Shown here piece by piece: positions 47,401 through 60,105 of a DNA stretch of 64,000 bases (positions are counted from its first letter, which is position 1; each line of letters starts with the position of its first letter). The DNA comes from Tetraselmis striata. Taxonomy: Eukaryota > Chlorophyta > Chlorodendrophyceae > Chlorodendrales > Chlorodendraceae. Below the pieces are notes generated by a model. That model did no database searches. It was not told the DNA's origin and saw only the letters and a list, made by a program, of their open reading frames with translations. The stretch lies in contig VCJN01000770.1 in NCBI GenBank assembly GCA_006384855.1, positions 115,116-179,115 on the forward strand, read 5' to 3'. The position numbers and the translations under genes are program-made.

Positions 47401-50354
47401 TAATAACAATATTAGTAGTAGTAGCAGTAGCAGTAGCAGTAGCAGTAGCAGTAGCAGTGGTAGTAGAAGTAGAAGTAGAAGTAGTAGCAGTAGTAGTAGT
47501 AGTAGTAGAAGTAGTAGATACGTTTGGGCGTCCGGTTGTTGGCCCGCATCGGAACCATCAGAGCTGAGCTCAGCCGGCCTCATGGCCGCACATGTAACAT
47601 TTCTCCTGTGTTTTATATTATTGTGACAGACAAAAAGACAGAAAACCCTTTGAAAAATACAGTTGAATGTAATTTGGGAATTGCAGTCCCGTTCCAGGTT
47701 CTGGTTGAATTCCAGTTGAGTTTCAACATCTTGTCTTATTTGGTGCGAATTTTGGCAAAGCAACGATACCTTCTCCCACAGGAGGGGCGCGCAACATTTT
47801 CTATTTCGTCTCCAGTGTGTTTTAATATGGGCGGGCGGGGGGGGGGGGGGGGGGGGGGGGGGGGGAGGGTCCCACCGCTCACTGCCCAGCGAGACGTCGC
47901 CGTCGCTCTGCTCCGCCTGGTAGCCCAGCTCCACAGTACCGCAGCCTGCAGCCGGGCCTCGCTGTGCCGGCACGCAGGTGACGCTGAAAGCGGGGCCGTG
48001 CTTGCTCTGGGCGGCGGAAGAAGGGGGGGGGGGGGGGGGGGGTCAGGGTACAGCGTAGGTGACATCAGTGCCTTGTGCTGCAGGTGGTCCGGAGGAGAGC
48101 ACGTGTGCCGGGTGCGCAGCGGGGCGGAGATATACTCCCGGGGCGGGGAGGAGGGCGGGGGGGGGGGGGGGGGGGGGGGGGGGGCGATAATCCCGCTCCA
48201 GTACTCCACGTTTCTCAGGCAATGTGTCATCACCGTTTAACCGACCACCCCAAGTTGATGACTGTAGGGCCCGGATGCAAATCCAACGCATAGCAAATGG
48301 AATTCCATCAAATTCACCGAATTCCAGAATTCAAAAAAACGGTGAGCTCCAGAATCCAATCAAGGTTTCAGGAATGAAATCCTGAAACATAGAGAATTCT
48401 TCCATCAAAGCATAGAGAATTGCACAATTCAAGCAGAAATCCGTAAAAATACGTCTTAAATTGACTTTCTCTCAAAGAATCCACGTGGTAAAAAACTGAA
48501 ATTCCTGCTATAATAATACACTCAGTTCTAGTGTATGTACTCAGTCCCAGTCGATAGTCCTCTCAAACTAGTGTCATGCGAGCACTTCACAGCGTACCTA
48601 CCGGGCGGATAGGCATAAATTTCAAATCCATGTCCGTGATGTATTTGTGTATTACCTATTTGTATATGTTCCAAAATAGAACAAAACTGTTCTGCTCTCT
48701 TGTGGAATCGTGTTTTTCTAATGTATTGTGGGGAAATTATGTATTGACACTCGTGGTTCAAATACGCGGTTTACAACATCGCCCACCCTTTCAAGTTCCA
48801 GGTTTAGCCTTCCCGTTTTACATAGGGGCGGTTTGTATTGATGTTGGAGCCTCGGGTCTTCAAGCACGAAAAAAAAAGCCTACATGCCGATTGCGAACGC
48901 TGTGTGAAACCCCCCTTACATTGCCCCAAATCCAAAACACCGCGTGAGGCACCTGCTCCGTGGGCGACTGTGTGCCGTGGATGACGGAGGTCGACACAAA
49001 GTTCACCGGGCTGGAGTACATCCGCTTGCTTTTGGATGGTTTCCGCCGCCCCCTGCTGCCGGGTGGAAAAGGAACCGCACGGGGGAGACAGGGGAGGAGT
49101 CAGTGTTTCGATGTAGTTGCAATTAGGGGGGCGCCTGTCTACTCGGGGCCCACTGAAAACGCTCGCAATTACTCGCATGTCATATATGTGCGGGCAGCCG
49201 CATATATATCCATATACCCAGTACACGGGCAGCCGAGTACCAATATATCGTTCTGTAGGAGAACTGATCACGGGCAGCCGAGTATCGGTACAAGTACAGC
49301 TAACACCTACCCCCCGGTGAGGCAGAGAATGTTAAGACCCATAACTGCAGATTTGGATCGGGAGTACTCATCAAGCTCAGGCTGCACTCCATACATGCTG
49401 CGACTTCGTTGCATTTCTCACACCAGCAATGGGGACATGGGGAGTAATTCGACGTGCTCGTTGGGCTGATCAGCGTTGGCATCAAGGAGAATGGCGGTGA
49501 AGTAATGTCGTGTGTATGTTGCAGGGCTTCTGGGGGTTAATTATGAAGTTCACCGGGTTATCGCAAACCACAGGCAGAACAGGCAGCGCACCGGTTGCTG
49601 GGTGCATTAGCGCCCAACGCAGGCAGCATGCTACTGGGGTCGTTGTGCGCCGACATCATCTGCGCGGGTGGCACGAGAGGAAGGGGGGCCCCGCTTGTCA
49701 GTGCCCGGAAAATCAAGACAAGTTACGGAAATCATTTTGCAACAGGACAAGAGAGGGGCATATGCGATGTTGAACATTCCAATAACCATCGTGGGTATGA
49801 GTTTCCGAGAGATGAATAGAAAAACTTGCCGTGGAACTGACTGGAATTCCCCAAATTGAGTGACATTCCAACGCTCGGAGCTTTTACTGATTGTTGGATG
49901 GAATTGCCATGACTGTCATTCCAAGTACAGCCATGAGACTTGGGATCCTAGACATTGTTCAATGGAATTCCGAGCGTAGGTTGTCCAAAAAGATTCCAGT
50001 GCTTAGAATTTTCAATAAGGACGAATTTCACTACAAGCTCAAATCACAATAAACCACGCAGTTCTGGTTGAGACCCTCCCCCGAAACATGGCGGCGCACC
50101 ACCCAGCTCTACCTCGGAGCCGTAAGAGCTGGAAGCGGCAGGGGCGCGGCCTACCAGCGCACCTGAAAGCTCTCGCCCACGCGCTCCAGCTTGGAGTGCT
50201 GGTGGATGAGCTCCTGCAACTCCCGCAGCACCATACCCTTGGGGATGGCCATGCTCTGGGAGCTGCGGATCTGGACGGACGGGTGCGTCATCGGGCAGCA
50301 GGGGGCACAGCGTCAGCGAGCCGTGAAGCGGAGCAAGCGGCCCTACAGATGGAT

Positions 50355-50415
<61 letters not shown>

Positions 50416-53400
50416 CGTGATAGCATGCATGCCATGCACGCATGTATATGTATGTGCATGCATATCCCCATCCTGCCGGCCTAACATTCTTGGGCGCCCT
50501 GTCTTTCCTGATTGTGGACCGACTTTCAGAGAACATCAACATGTCCCCGTTTTGTCGTTTTAATGTTCTCAAAAATCACAGAAAAAATAAGGCAAGACAG
50601 GACGGTCCAAGGAAAAGTTCTGTAGCCAGGGCGACGGACGCGTATGTGAAATGACCATGGGGCGGGGATAGCAACCACCGTCCCATTGCGTGTACCTCTG
50701 CATGTACCAGATAATTGCAGGTTTTCATATACGGAAACGTGTGCATAAAAAAGTAGTTCTACTTTTACTGGAATGGTCAACGCCCTTCCGACCCTAAAAA
50801 CGCAATTTCCCGGACGTTCAAGCACTTCAGACAGGAAGCCTGGCAATTGCGTATCGATTTACGTTGTGATAAGCACAAGTTTTGACCATTTGAGAACTTT
50901 TTAGACAATTTGTCATGTTCAAATGGGCAAACAACACCATAACCATCTCACCATTTGATGAGAAATGGCCGAATTTGTGGTTTAAAGTGCATATAAAATG
51001 CCCAAAACGTACTTTTACAAGTGCAGAAGGTAAAAGAAATAGCTCTTGGACAGCCTTTGGTACACCCACCTCTTTCAGTTGCTGTCTGCTTCACGCTCTG
51101 ATGTTTAAGCGGTCAGAATGTTGAAATGCGCAGAGAGGGGGGGGGGGGGGGGGGGGGGGGAAGTGGAGAGGGGCTGCTCACCATGACAAAGCGCTTCTTG
51201 CCCGAGCCCTGCACGCTGCTGCGCAGCCCGTACAGCGACGCAAGGCGCTGCACCAGGTGCTGCAAGCCCGGGGAGAGAGGGGGGGGGGGGGGGGGGGGGG
51301 GGGAACAGCCTCAGGCAGAGTTACTCGGTAGGTGGAGGTGGACGGCAGAGAGGGGGTGGCAGGCTAGGGAGAGGCACTTCGTCTCACCAGTTCCATCTTG
51401 CCCATAGAGGGGAAGGCGTGCATGTCCCGGCCGCTCGTGATGAAGCTCTGCGGGTTGCGGGGGTGCAGATGGTAAACCGCATATGGGAGGCTTCAGCAAT
51501 AGCCCCCCCCCCCCCCCCCCCTCAAAGTCCCAAGTCCCCCTTTCCCCTAAGTTTGCCGTAGCATTGCCATTGGGGGTTACAACCTTCAAAAGAGGGAGGA
51601 GGGGGGTAGGGGGGGGGGGGGGGGGGGGGGCGGGGAGTCCCATCTATCGGGTTTCGATTGATTTTGTATCTGCTGGGATTCCAATTAACCGGCATTGTCA
51701 CCCCCCCCCCCCCCCCCCCCCCTTTGGCAAAACATACTGCCCTATAGCAGCCGCCAGCACCCAGCGGCCCCACCTGCAGCTCCATGTTGACGCGGCAGAT
51801 GTCAAAACCCTTTGATGCGGCGCGCGCTGCTCGTTTTGCCTGCGCGCAGAGGAGTGGGCGGATGTCAGTTGCCATGAGGGTTGCTTTCTTCATATTATAG
51901 TGATGAAAATAAATCTTCTTGTGTTGGGGGATGCCGCATGAATGCATGGCAAAACGATCATATCGCTCGGCCAAAAACCCTAGAGATAAATACCCTAATT
52001 CATACCCTAAGTCGCGAAGCATCAACACAATGCTTTTGACCCTATCAAAACCCCCAAACTCTGCATTCCACACCCTACACTACATATTCATAGACCAAGC
52101 CCTTCAAAATCCGACCATTATATCACCAAAACCCAAATTGAATGACAATGGCCCTAAACCCTCAGAGCAGTGTGATACCCTACATGCTGCCATGCGTACT
52201 GCGTTCGACAGAAACCTTTCTCTTCACCATTGCAAACTAATTACTATCCTTTAGGGTTTGGCAGGGCAGTCCCGGGGGATAGGGTTTAGGGCATGGCAGC
52301 TGCACCATGATTCGCTCCTTGCGCAGTTTGTTCTTCTCACCAGGCAGCAAGCGGCGGCGGCGGCGCTCGTGCAGCTCAATGCTGTCTGCCATCACATCCT
52401 CGTCGCTGTTTCGCGCCCGCCGCACCTGTTGGGTACCCGCCACGCCCACCCGCGCAGCTCTCTCAGTCGGCATGTTTCCCGCGTGCACTAGAGCCAGCGG
52501 GCAAAGTCTGTGTTTAGAATATCGACTTCTGACACAAACAGCCCCCCCCCCCCCCCCCCACCCACCCCCCCCCCCCCCCCCCACCCCGAAAAAAGGACCA
52601 ATGGAGCAAATTACTTTGAATTCAACAAGAATTCAAAATCCAAAATCCCCAAATCGATTATGCAGTTCAAATTCATGAAATCCAAAGGAATCCCAGAGCT
52701 GAAATGGAAATCACATAGAACAAAATTGAGTTTGAATTACTAAATTTAAGTTAAATTCCAGCTGTAACGGCACTGGGGGGTCACCTGCACAGGGTACTTG
52801 GTCTCCAGGGCGGTCAGGGTGCGCTCCTCCGCCTCGCCTGCACTCCCCTCGCTGCACGCTCCTATGTCCTCCGGCGGTCGACCCTCTCCCGGGTCCCGCA
52901 TCTTGCTGCTGCCCTCTGCGTGGCATCAGCCCCATCACCGAATAAACTAAGTGGATATTTCAGGGGAGAGCTGCCTATTTCAATTTCAAATTTCTGCTAA
53001 TTCAAACTCCTGAAATTCGAATGGAATTCTGGATTCTGGTCACCAAGTGAATTCAATTCCGGACAGCCTTACATCAAATCCTGTCTGAATGCCCCCCATG
53101 TTGATCGATTTCCAAATTCCAGGGTTTAGAATTCCAATGGAATTCTGGATTCTGGCCGTCGAGTGGATTCGGTGGAGAATCTTTCTAAATCAGGGCCTGC
53201 CTGAAATGCGCCCTGATCTGTTCATGGAATTCCAAATTCTGGAATTGAGATCAGAGTCCACATTCTGATCTCCAATTGGATATTCCGGTGGAGAGCTGCC
53301 TTACATCAGGGCCTGGCAGACATCTCCCATGGGTCACACCATAAAACACACCGCCCTGGCGTAGAATAATCCTGGCTTATCCTGGGTTAACTAGGGATAT

Positions 53401-56400
53401 CCCATGATTTCAGGAACTCTTTAGATGTCGCACACACCTACGGCGCCACATCCCTTGGGGAAGGGAAAGGGGAAGGGGAGCAGCCATGACGAAGGCTAGG
53501 ACGGGGGGGGGGGGGGGGGGGGGGGGGGCGTACCGCCGTCCCGGCCGAGCGCAGCAAACATGCCGAGCACGCCGCGGATGTAGCGGCTGTCATCCGCATC
53601 CTCCGAGTCGTGGATCTCGCTGTCCACCTCCTCGTTCTGCGCAGCCCGGACGAATCATCAGGCGATTGGACCATGCCATAGCTGGTCAGCGATGAATAAA
53701 CCGAGCGTGCCCATAAGTTGGAACTTGATTGGATCTTCAGATTTTTCAGGAATTCACATTCAAAATCATTTGAGTTTCAGTTCGGGATTCCCATCAAATT
53801 CCAGGATATGCACTTTTTCAACTGTCATGTACTGGCAGGGGTGTCTCAGCAGGGGCTTTGGATATAGCCCCCAGCACTCTCTACATGTGTCACGCACCAA
53901 CACAGTACCAACTCCATCACAACCCCGCCAGCCGCACCTCTGCGTTGGCCAAGTTGTCCATGTAGTCCTGCAGGATCTCACCCAGGGAGCCGTCGCTGCC
54001 GGAGCCGCTGCCCATGCCACCACCATCTCCCTCCTCACTGCCGGCATCATTGAATCGGGAGCCGCATAGGGCAGCGATCAGCGACCAGTCAACATGCCGG
54101 CGATGCAGGGAATGATATGGGAGAGAGTGAGGACACGGGGAGTGGGGAAGAGGAGGAGGGGAACATGGGACATGGTGTGGGATGGTGCATCGGGGAGCGC
54201 CGGCTTGCCCACCAGGCAGTCAGGTACTCCAATCACACAGACTTTGAAAAAGATGCTGAGAAAAGTGAACCTCAGCGTTTTTCAGCAACTCTGGAAGTGT
54301 ACCCTTCTAGGTACCTGCTACGATGCCATCTTTAATAGTTTCATGTCAATGCTACAACCAGCAAGTGCCGTACTAGGGGTAGCTTGTACCCTGGAAATGC
54401 ACCCTGATTTTGATACCCCCTCTCAGTGTCATCAGGCCATATATATGCGGACGTAAACTGAGACCGAAAATCGGCAAAATTTACGGATCCTCGCTACGAC
54501 TACGCAGGAGCATCGACATTCACTGCTCGGCACCTTCCGTTCGTAGAGGTAATTTCCAGTAGGCGACGATGATGCGTTGCGTAACTGTCATAATGTACGG
54601 GCCCCATCCGGAAAAATCTAAGGTAGATGTGTACGAGTACTGCATATGTACGAGCGTCCTGTAGCGCATTCATGTACCTTAAATACCGTATTGGTACCCT
54701 GGAATTGCACCCTCCTGTGTACCCGATTTGGATACCCTTTCACAATATCATGGGTAACAGCATCCGAGTACTTGAATATTGCAGCATGATTATGCCGGTA
54801 TAGTTGTGTAATTTACACCAGAAAATATCGCGCACTTTTACGGCAGATACTACGGCAGTAGTAATTACTACTTATGGGACTAATTAAGATAAGTCTAATT
54901 TACACCGTCCGTTAATGGCTCATGAGAGGCGGTACCCGTGAAGCTACGAGTACTGGTTCTCGTATGCACCCGTGCATCAATTATCCGGGAAAAGTTCGCC
55001 CCGGGTGCACGGTATAATATGCGGGGCGCTGCGAGACTGTTTTTCCTCACGAGTACTCCGAAATTCACAATTCTTCCGCCGTTCCTGGGCGGGTCGGCGC
55101 CTCGGCGGGACAGGACTGGCAAATGTGAAAATGAAACCCATCGAATGCGCCCGCAATAAACACCTCCGCCCGCGGGCCTGTCGGTTTTTCCTCCCCGCCC
55201 CCGGGACAGGACTGGCAGTGAAACCCTTGCAGCGTCTGTGTAGTACAGTCGTTGTTAAGTATTAACTGAGGTTAGAAAACGACAACGGAGTGATGCCCCA
55301 ATCCTATAGCGGTGCCAGCCCTAGTCGGCCGTGTGCAATCGGCGCCACGATGCTCCGGAAATTTCCGGAATCTTCCTGCGCCGATTCGTACATCGGCCGC
55401 CGGCATCCCCGGCACCGGAGGGTTGGTGGCAGCAGCTCTAGACCCTTCAACAGCACTGGCTATTTAGGCGGGACACGGACTCGGCACAGTCCATCCCTTT
55501 TGCTGTTGCTTGCGCAACACCCACCCTCCACTCCCATCCTGGTTGTCTTGCCAGGCCTCAGCGCCGATGTAATTCACCGACACTGGTCCTTTGGCAAAAC
55601 TGGCTGGCTGTGCCTCCCTCTGCCCAGTGCCTTCCTGCCTGCTCATGGAAGTAGTTTAATAAAAGTAAAGTTCGCCCCGGGACATCGGCTGAAGCCGCCC
55701 CAGGCCCCAGCACTTTACCTCATGCGCCAACTGCAGATACTGTAGTACAGTGCGACAGTATCTCCCACATTCATGCCCGGAGGATAATTGCACCGAAGGC
55801 TCCGACCGCAATTGGGGTTCGGGGCGTTTCCGGCATTTCGCGCCCTCTCACCGGGCGGCTTTATATTGAATGCGCCCGCCGTAAATTATCGTCCATACCA
55901 GTCCGCGCGCGTTTCTACCGTAGATAAGCGCTGTATATATGTTCGACATTATTGTATCCCGCCATACATTTCCTCCTGGATTTTTTCCCTCTGGATTTCT
56001 GTATGGATTTCTTGAATGTTGCATCTAGCACATGTAATGTACATACATCCCGGGTTCGAATCCTGGATGTTCATATATCGGCCCGGCGTGTCCCTGGTTT
56101 ACCCGGTTGATGCACTAGCCCCTCGGGGTTCGAATGAGGCAATGGTCTAAAGGCTATGCCAGACCTAGGACAGCAGTTGGCGCAAGAGGTCAAGTGCCGG
56201 GGCGGCTTCGGCCGATGTCCCGGGGCGAACTTTACTTTTACATGCCCGGAGGAGAATTGCACAGCGCAGGCTCCGACCGCAGTTGAGTTCGTCGCGTTTC
56301 CGGGCGAACTTGTAAGGACAATTCACGGTCGATAGATACAAGCCGCCAATGGTCGGTGTTCGCGGGCGCATTCAAACCTTCCGGCGATCGGCCGCGCTTT

Positions 56401-59400
56401 TCGCGCCCTCTCACCGGGCGGCCTGTTGCGACTATGCGCCCCGAAATACCTCCCGGTCGGCTTGTATCTACCATGGAAACACCTTCCGGTCCGCTTGTAC
56501 CTACCAAGTCGTTTTCCATCGTAGTCCAGGTGATTCAGCCGTAGTTCAGCGCTGTATACGCTACATTAATTTATCCAGCCATACAGTATTGTATTCATCT
56601 GATGAATGAGCAGCCTCTCCGGTTGGATGTGTGTATTTTCCATCCTCACCTCGTTTGCACAGTATAGTACTGCACCCACATGTTTTGAGGAGGCTCACTA
56701 CCGGCCTTACCTAGCCGTTCTGACTAATTGGATCTGATGTGCGTTTCCGGAGGATTTAGTCGATATGGAGAATTCACGGTAGGTCGGTACAAGCCTCACG
56801 CTCGGTATTTCATGGAGATATCACGGATTTATGAGATATCACGGAGCAGGTAGAGGCTTAGACCGACCGTGAATTCGCCATACATGCCCCGGAAATGGAC
56901 GGACACTTTTGCGGTCGGAGCCGGTAGAGTAAATCTACTACAATGTGGGTGATGATGCATGTATGGCTGGATTAGGGGCTTGTGTTGCCCTCCAACAACC
57001 TACAACTCCATGTAAGCCCCCCCCCCCCCCCCCACCCCCCCACCTTTCTGGTTGGATACACTGAGCGTATACAGTGCGTAACTTTGTCTGATTCCCTGGG
57101 AGTCATATGGATAATTTACGTACGAGTACTGCACACATCATATTGTCACCGAAAGTGCGCTGGCGGTTTATAAGAATGTTCCATATAACGCCACACAGCC
57201 TCATGCAATTAAACCAGACGCGTTTACCACATGTACATGGCAGCAAGACTCGTGCCAATGGTTACTGTAACATGAGCACGGTCATTGCTGCTATGAGTTC
57301 CCCATACATACAGCACATATCCAGTTGCCGCATTGCAAGCCAAGGACGCAGTCTGAAATGAAAGTCCGGCTTTTCAATCGAAACGTTTTGACATTTGCAA
57401 CATAAGGAGACCTTTTTGAGCAGCCGTCCACCGGCGGCATGCTCTCTATGGGTACGAGCAGTAGCAATAGCTACATTAATTTCTTAGTTTAACATTTAGT
57501 GTTGTCGTGCAGCTGCAAAATCCATCAGTACATAACTTAAGGCTGCCAACCCCAAACCTCCCAAGAGGCGCAATTTGGGGCTTTCTCAAGCTCATTAACA
57601 GGCTTTGGTCGTTGGGGACTTCCCCCGAATGCTGAGCCTAGAGGCGGCTCAGGACAGGCATGGAGCCTCTACGAGAACATCATCCACCGCGGCGTCTGCC
57701 CATGCACGCGGCACCCTTGACCCCATATTGCCCCCCCCCCCCCCCCCCCCCCCCGCGCCATTTGCCCCCCACCCAACAGGGGGTAAGCAAACGGGTACTA
57801 CCAAAACAATAAAACAAACGGGTACTAACCTGCACTCCGAGGTTGTGCGCCGGCGTCCAGAGGCGCGGCTGAACAGCTTGCTGCTCTGCTGCCGTCGCAC
57901 CCGCACGCTGCCGATGTGCAGTGCGCCCTCGTCGCTGTCGCTGTCTGTCTCGCCGGACTGCACCCGTGGGCACGGTGCGATGAAAGAGGGTTGCAGGAGT
58001 GGGGGGAAGAGGAGAGGGGTGGGGTGAGGGGAGCAAGGGGGGTGAGGGGGCGATGGGCATTGAGTCAGGCCCATCACATGTGTGCATTGCCGCTGAACAG
58101 AATCCACCCTCCGCGCCCCCCATCCCCCCCTCCGGCCCTCCTCTCCGCCCCCAACCCCCCCCCCTGCCTTGGTCTACCACCGCGGGCCCTCCTTCCGTTG
58201 GACATAATGAGAATTTCAACTGCCCGCCACAGTGGCCTCTACCCATTTCTGCATACAGCCATGTCTGTCTGCCTGCAGGGATGCATGGGGCCGACACAAG
58301 CAGTGTACAGCATCTACCGCTTGGACTACGGTCCGGCTGCCACTTCCCAGCGTCCAGTTGCTCACCGAACGGGTTAAGAGAGCAGCCCTACATGCCCAGG
58401 CGCATTGAGCGCTAGCTATCCCGCAGGGGAGGTACTCAAGCGCTGCCCCCATATGTGAGGTGGTCAACAATGCCCGCAACTATTCCAGCTGCTGATGGCG
58501 CATCCCATAGACATGTGCGTACATGTGCGTGCGTACACTGTACAACTCCCCGGTATAAATAGTTTATCGCAACAAGGAGGATGTGGCATATGCACTTGGC
58601 ATCATGCCGTGAGACCACCTCTGCTGTGGCCCCAGCGTTGCCCCAGTAAGACACGAGCTCATCAACCTCCTCTTAGCAGCACTACTTGCGGCTGGTGCAT
58701 CCCCTGGACACCGGCTCTGTGCCGGTGGGATGAACGAATACGACTTGGAGCCCAGGGAGCAAGTCGCCAAGAGAAGGCGGGGGTTTGTGTGTGTGCAGGT
58801 GATCCGGAATGGGCATGTGTGATTGGGTGAATGGGCTAGAAGCGGAACGGGGGGGAGGGAGGGGGTGATGCGGGGCGTTGAGAGGAAGGGGGGGGGGGGG
58901 GGTTGGATAGCACTCACCCCGCCGCCCGCGCGGTCGCTGCTGCTGACGTACACCACGGCGTCCGCGAGGTGCCCTCCGCCCCCGCGCCGCTTGCGTCGCT
59001 TGCGTCCCGGTTTCACCCTCTCCACCTGCAGTCGCGGGCGACGCGGTGGACGCCGTGAGCGCCCGGCAGCACTGTGCAGCGCCGCTGCCCCACGCCACTC
59101 CGGCGATTCGCCGCCGCGAACGACACGTCAGGCTTGCTGGTTGATCCCGGACAGAACAATTCTATCGAGTAGCGACTAATAGACGCAACTATCACGATCC
59201 TATGTACCAGTACGGTACGTTTTAAATATTTCAGACGACGAATATATAGCGATTGTCTGTGCGCTGGGACAGCACAGCGGCCGAGGTGCCAAACCCCTTA
59301 CCGCCCGCACCTGCGACCCGCCGCTGCTGCCGCCTGCCAGCAGTTGCCGCTCTGCACGCAGGGCCGATGCCAGGTTTGCCCGGCCCGCCAGGTCGTTGGC

Positions 59401-59436
59401 CGAACGTGGCTGGTAGCGTTTTTCGCGGCGACCCAT
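44423..59436 (-). CDS. R3H and G-patch domain RNA-binding protein (SQS1-like)
   Basis: Proteins of this type activate DEAH helicases in splicing and ribosome assembly. Exons placed: 59436-59311 (MGRREKRYQPRS start), 59025-58918, 57957-57830, 54037-53938, 53636-53533, 52915-52785, 52425-52306, 51839-51774, 51447-51388, 51259-51182, 50270-50163, 49010-48953, 48006-47883, 47252-47162, 46682-46398, 45880-45767 and 44713-44423. An acidic N-terminal part (ILQDYMDNLANAE) leads to KGFDICRVNMELQ and SFITSGRDMHAFPSMGK, then the R3H core HLVQRLASLYGLRSSVQGSG. ETMGLGYSESDD and a KKARKKAEKEQRR helix follow. The C-terminus is a G-patch (FERHTTGFGSRMLAKMGFAG, then TGLGRNGQGIAEPIKA). Order and motifs match plant SQS1-like proteins as I remember them. 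Links 57830 to 54037 and 50163 to 49010 do not close in phase, so exons are missing there. Introns are large and repeat-rich. Confidence 0.87.
47325..47520. repeat. AGT/AGC trinucleotide microsatellite in an intron
   Basis: A nearly pure run of GTAGTAGCAGTAG-type triplets, about 195 bases, lies in the intron between exons 48006-47883 and 47252-47162 of the G-patch gene. It makes poly-Val, poly-Ser and poly-Leu frames on both strands, which are artefacts. Confidence 0.9.
50357..50411. repeat. (AC)n microsatellite in an intron
   Basis: About 27 perfect CA units lie just upstream (in gene sense) of exon 50270-50163 of the G-patch gene. Confidence 0.95.
52930..53330. repeat. Imperfect ~115-bp tandem repeat in an intron
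   Basis: Three to four diverged units recur at roughly 112-116 bases. ATGGAATTCTGGATTCTGG at 53021 recurs at 53137, with a weaker match near 53249-53275. GGTGGAGAGCTGCCTTACATC-like ends occur near 52963, 53057, 53172 and 53292. It lies between exons 53636-53533 and 52915-52785 of the G-patch gene. Confidence 0.7.
54960..56930. repeat. Nested repeat cluster with inverted copies
   Basis: The ~78-bp block 55662-55737 (TAAAAGTAAAGTTCGCCCCG onward) recurs inverted at 56165-56243. Next to it, the stretch starting ATGCCCGGAGGATAATTGCA (55772) recurs directly at 56243, with the shared TTCGCGCCCTCTCACCGGGC at 55839 and 56399. Shorter relatives lie at about 54983, 56745 and, inverted, 56865-56925. The pattern suggests several insertions of one unidentified family in the 3.8-kb intron of the G-patch gene (between 57830 and 54037). 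No coding capacity is visible. Confidence 0.7.
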
Positions 59437-60105
59437 GGCAACGCCTCCGCCTCCCTCAGCCCGCCCGCTACCGGGGTACGATTATTCGCTGACGACACGG
59501 TTCCAGAAGTACGCGATGTTGCCTGCCACCACCGGGAGCGTCCTCGCCCTTTTGGCGGGCCACGCGAGCTGCAGGCTCCTCACAATACGGTAGGCATCTC
59601 TGGCTGAAAATGTGATGCGCACGACACCGCTGAGGCAGGTGAGGCAGGTACCGATACTCGTACGGTACAGGTACCGGTCGGTATGCGTCTGGCCTGCGCG
59701 TGGCGGATGATCTGCTGGCCCGACCGCCGGTGCGAGCATAACGGCCCGGGGCCCGGGGGGGGGGCCGGGGCGCGCGGCTTTTGCTTGATGCCTGTTAATT
59801 GTCCGGCTAACGCACTTTGGTGCACGGCCCGAAAGGCTGGGGCATGTCGTCGACGTGCGGTATCTTACGAGCACCTGCTGTACGTGAGCTAAGGATTATT
59901 CTAGGCCCCCCTCGATCCAAACATATGTATCAAAGTATGGTAGGGTCTACAGGGCATATCAGGGTTTTTAGGGTCTGATCTGGAGACCCTAAACAGGGGA
60001 TATCGGCCGATTTCTCTTAAAAATCGACCTGTGCAGACTGCTATGAGACTAACTTTGGCTTAACCGCGTTAAGAGGGTTTAACGGGTCCAAAACTCCTTG
60101 ATCCC
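59437..60105. other. Upstream region of the G-patch gene
   Basis: GC-rich near the gene start, with a short GGTAC-rich patch at 59650-59680 and a G run at 59756-59763. Beyond 59930 the sequence has TTAGGGTCT/GACCCTAA words that form a partial inverted pair (59968-59995). No gene is supported. Confidence 0.4.

Noticed and set aside
47158-47973. Long minus-strand frame with poly-Leu, resembling a membrane protein
   Set aside because: The Leu run is the AGT/AGC microsatellite read in one frame. Real exons of the G-patch gene lie at both ends of the stretch.
52306-52345. Donor at 52340 (CTG|GTGAGA) ending the G-patch gene exon early
   Set aside because: Using it shifts the next exon (51839) out of frame. 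The donor after 52306 keeps phase and gives the family-like KNKLRKERIM to AKRAARAASKGFD join.
56041-56075. tRNA-like T-arm (CCGGGTTCGAATCCTGG)
   Set aside because: The arm pairs, but no D-arm, anticodon arm or acceptor stem can be built upstream. At most it is a tRNA-derived repeat or chance match.
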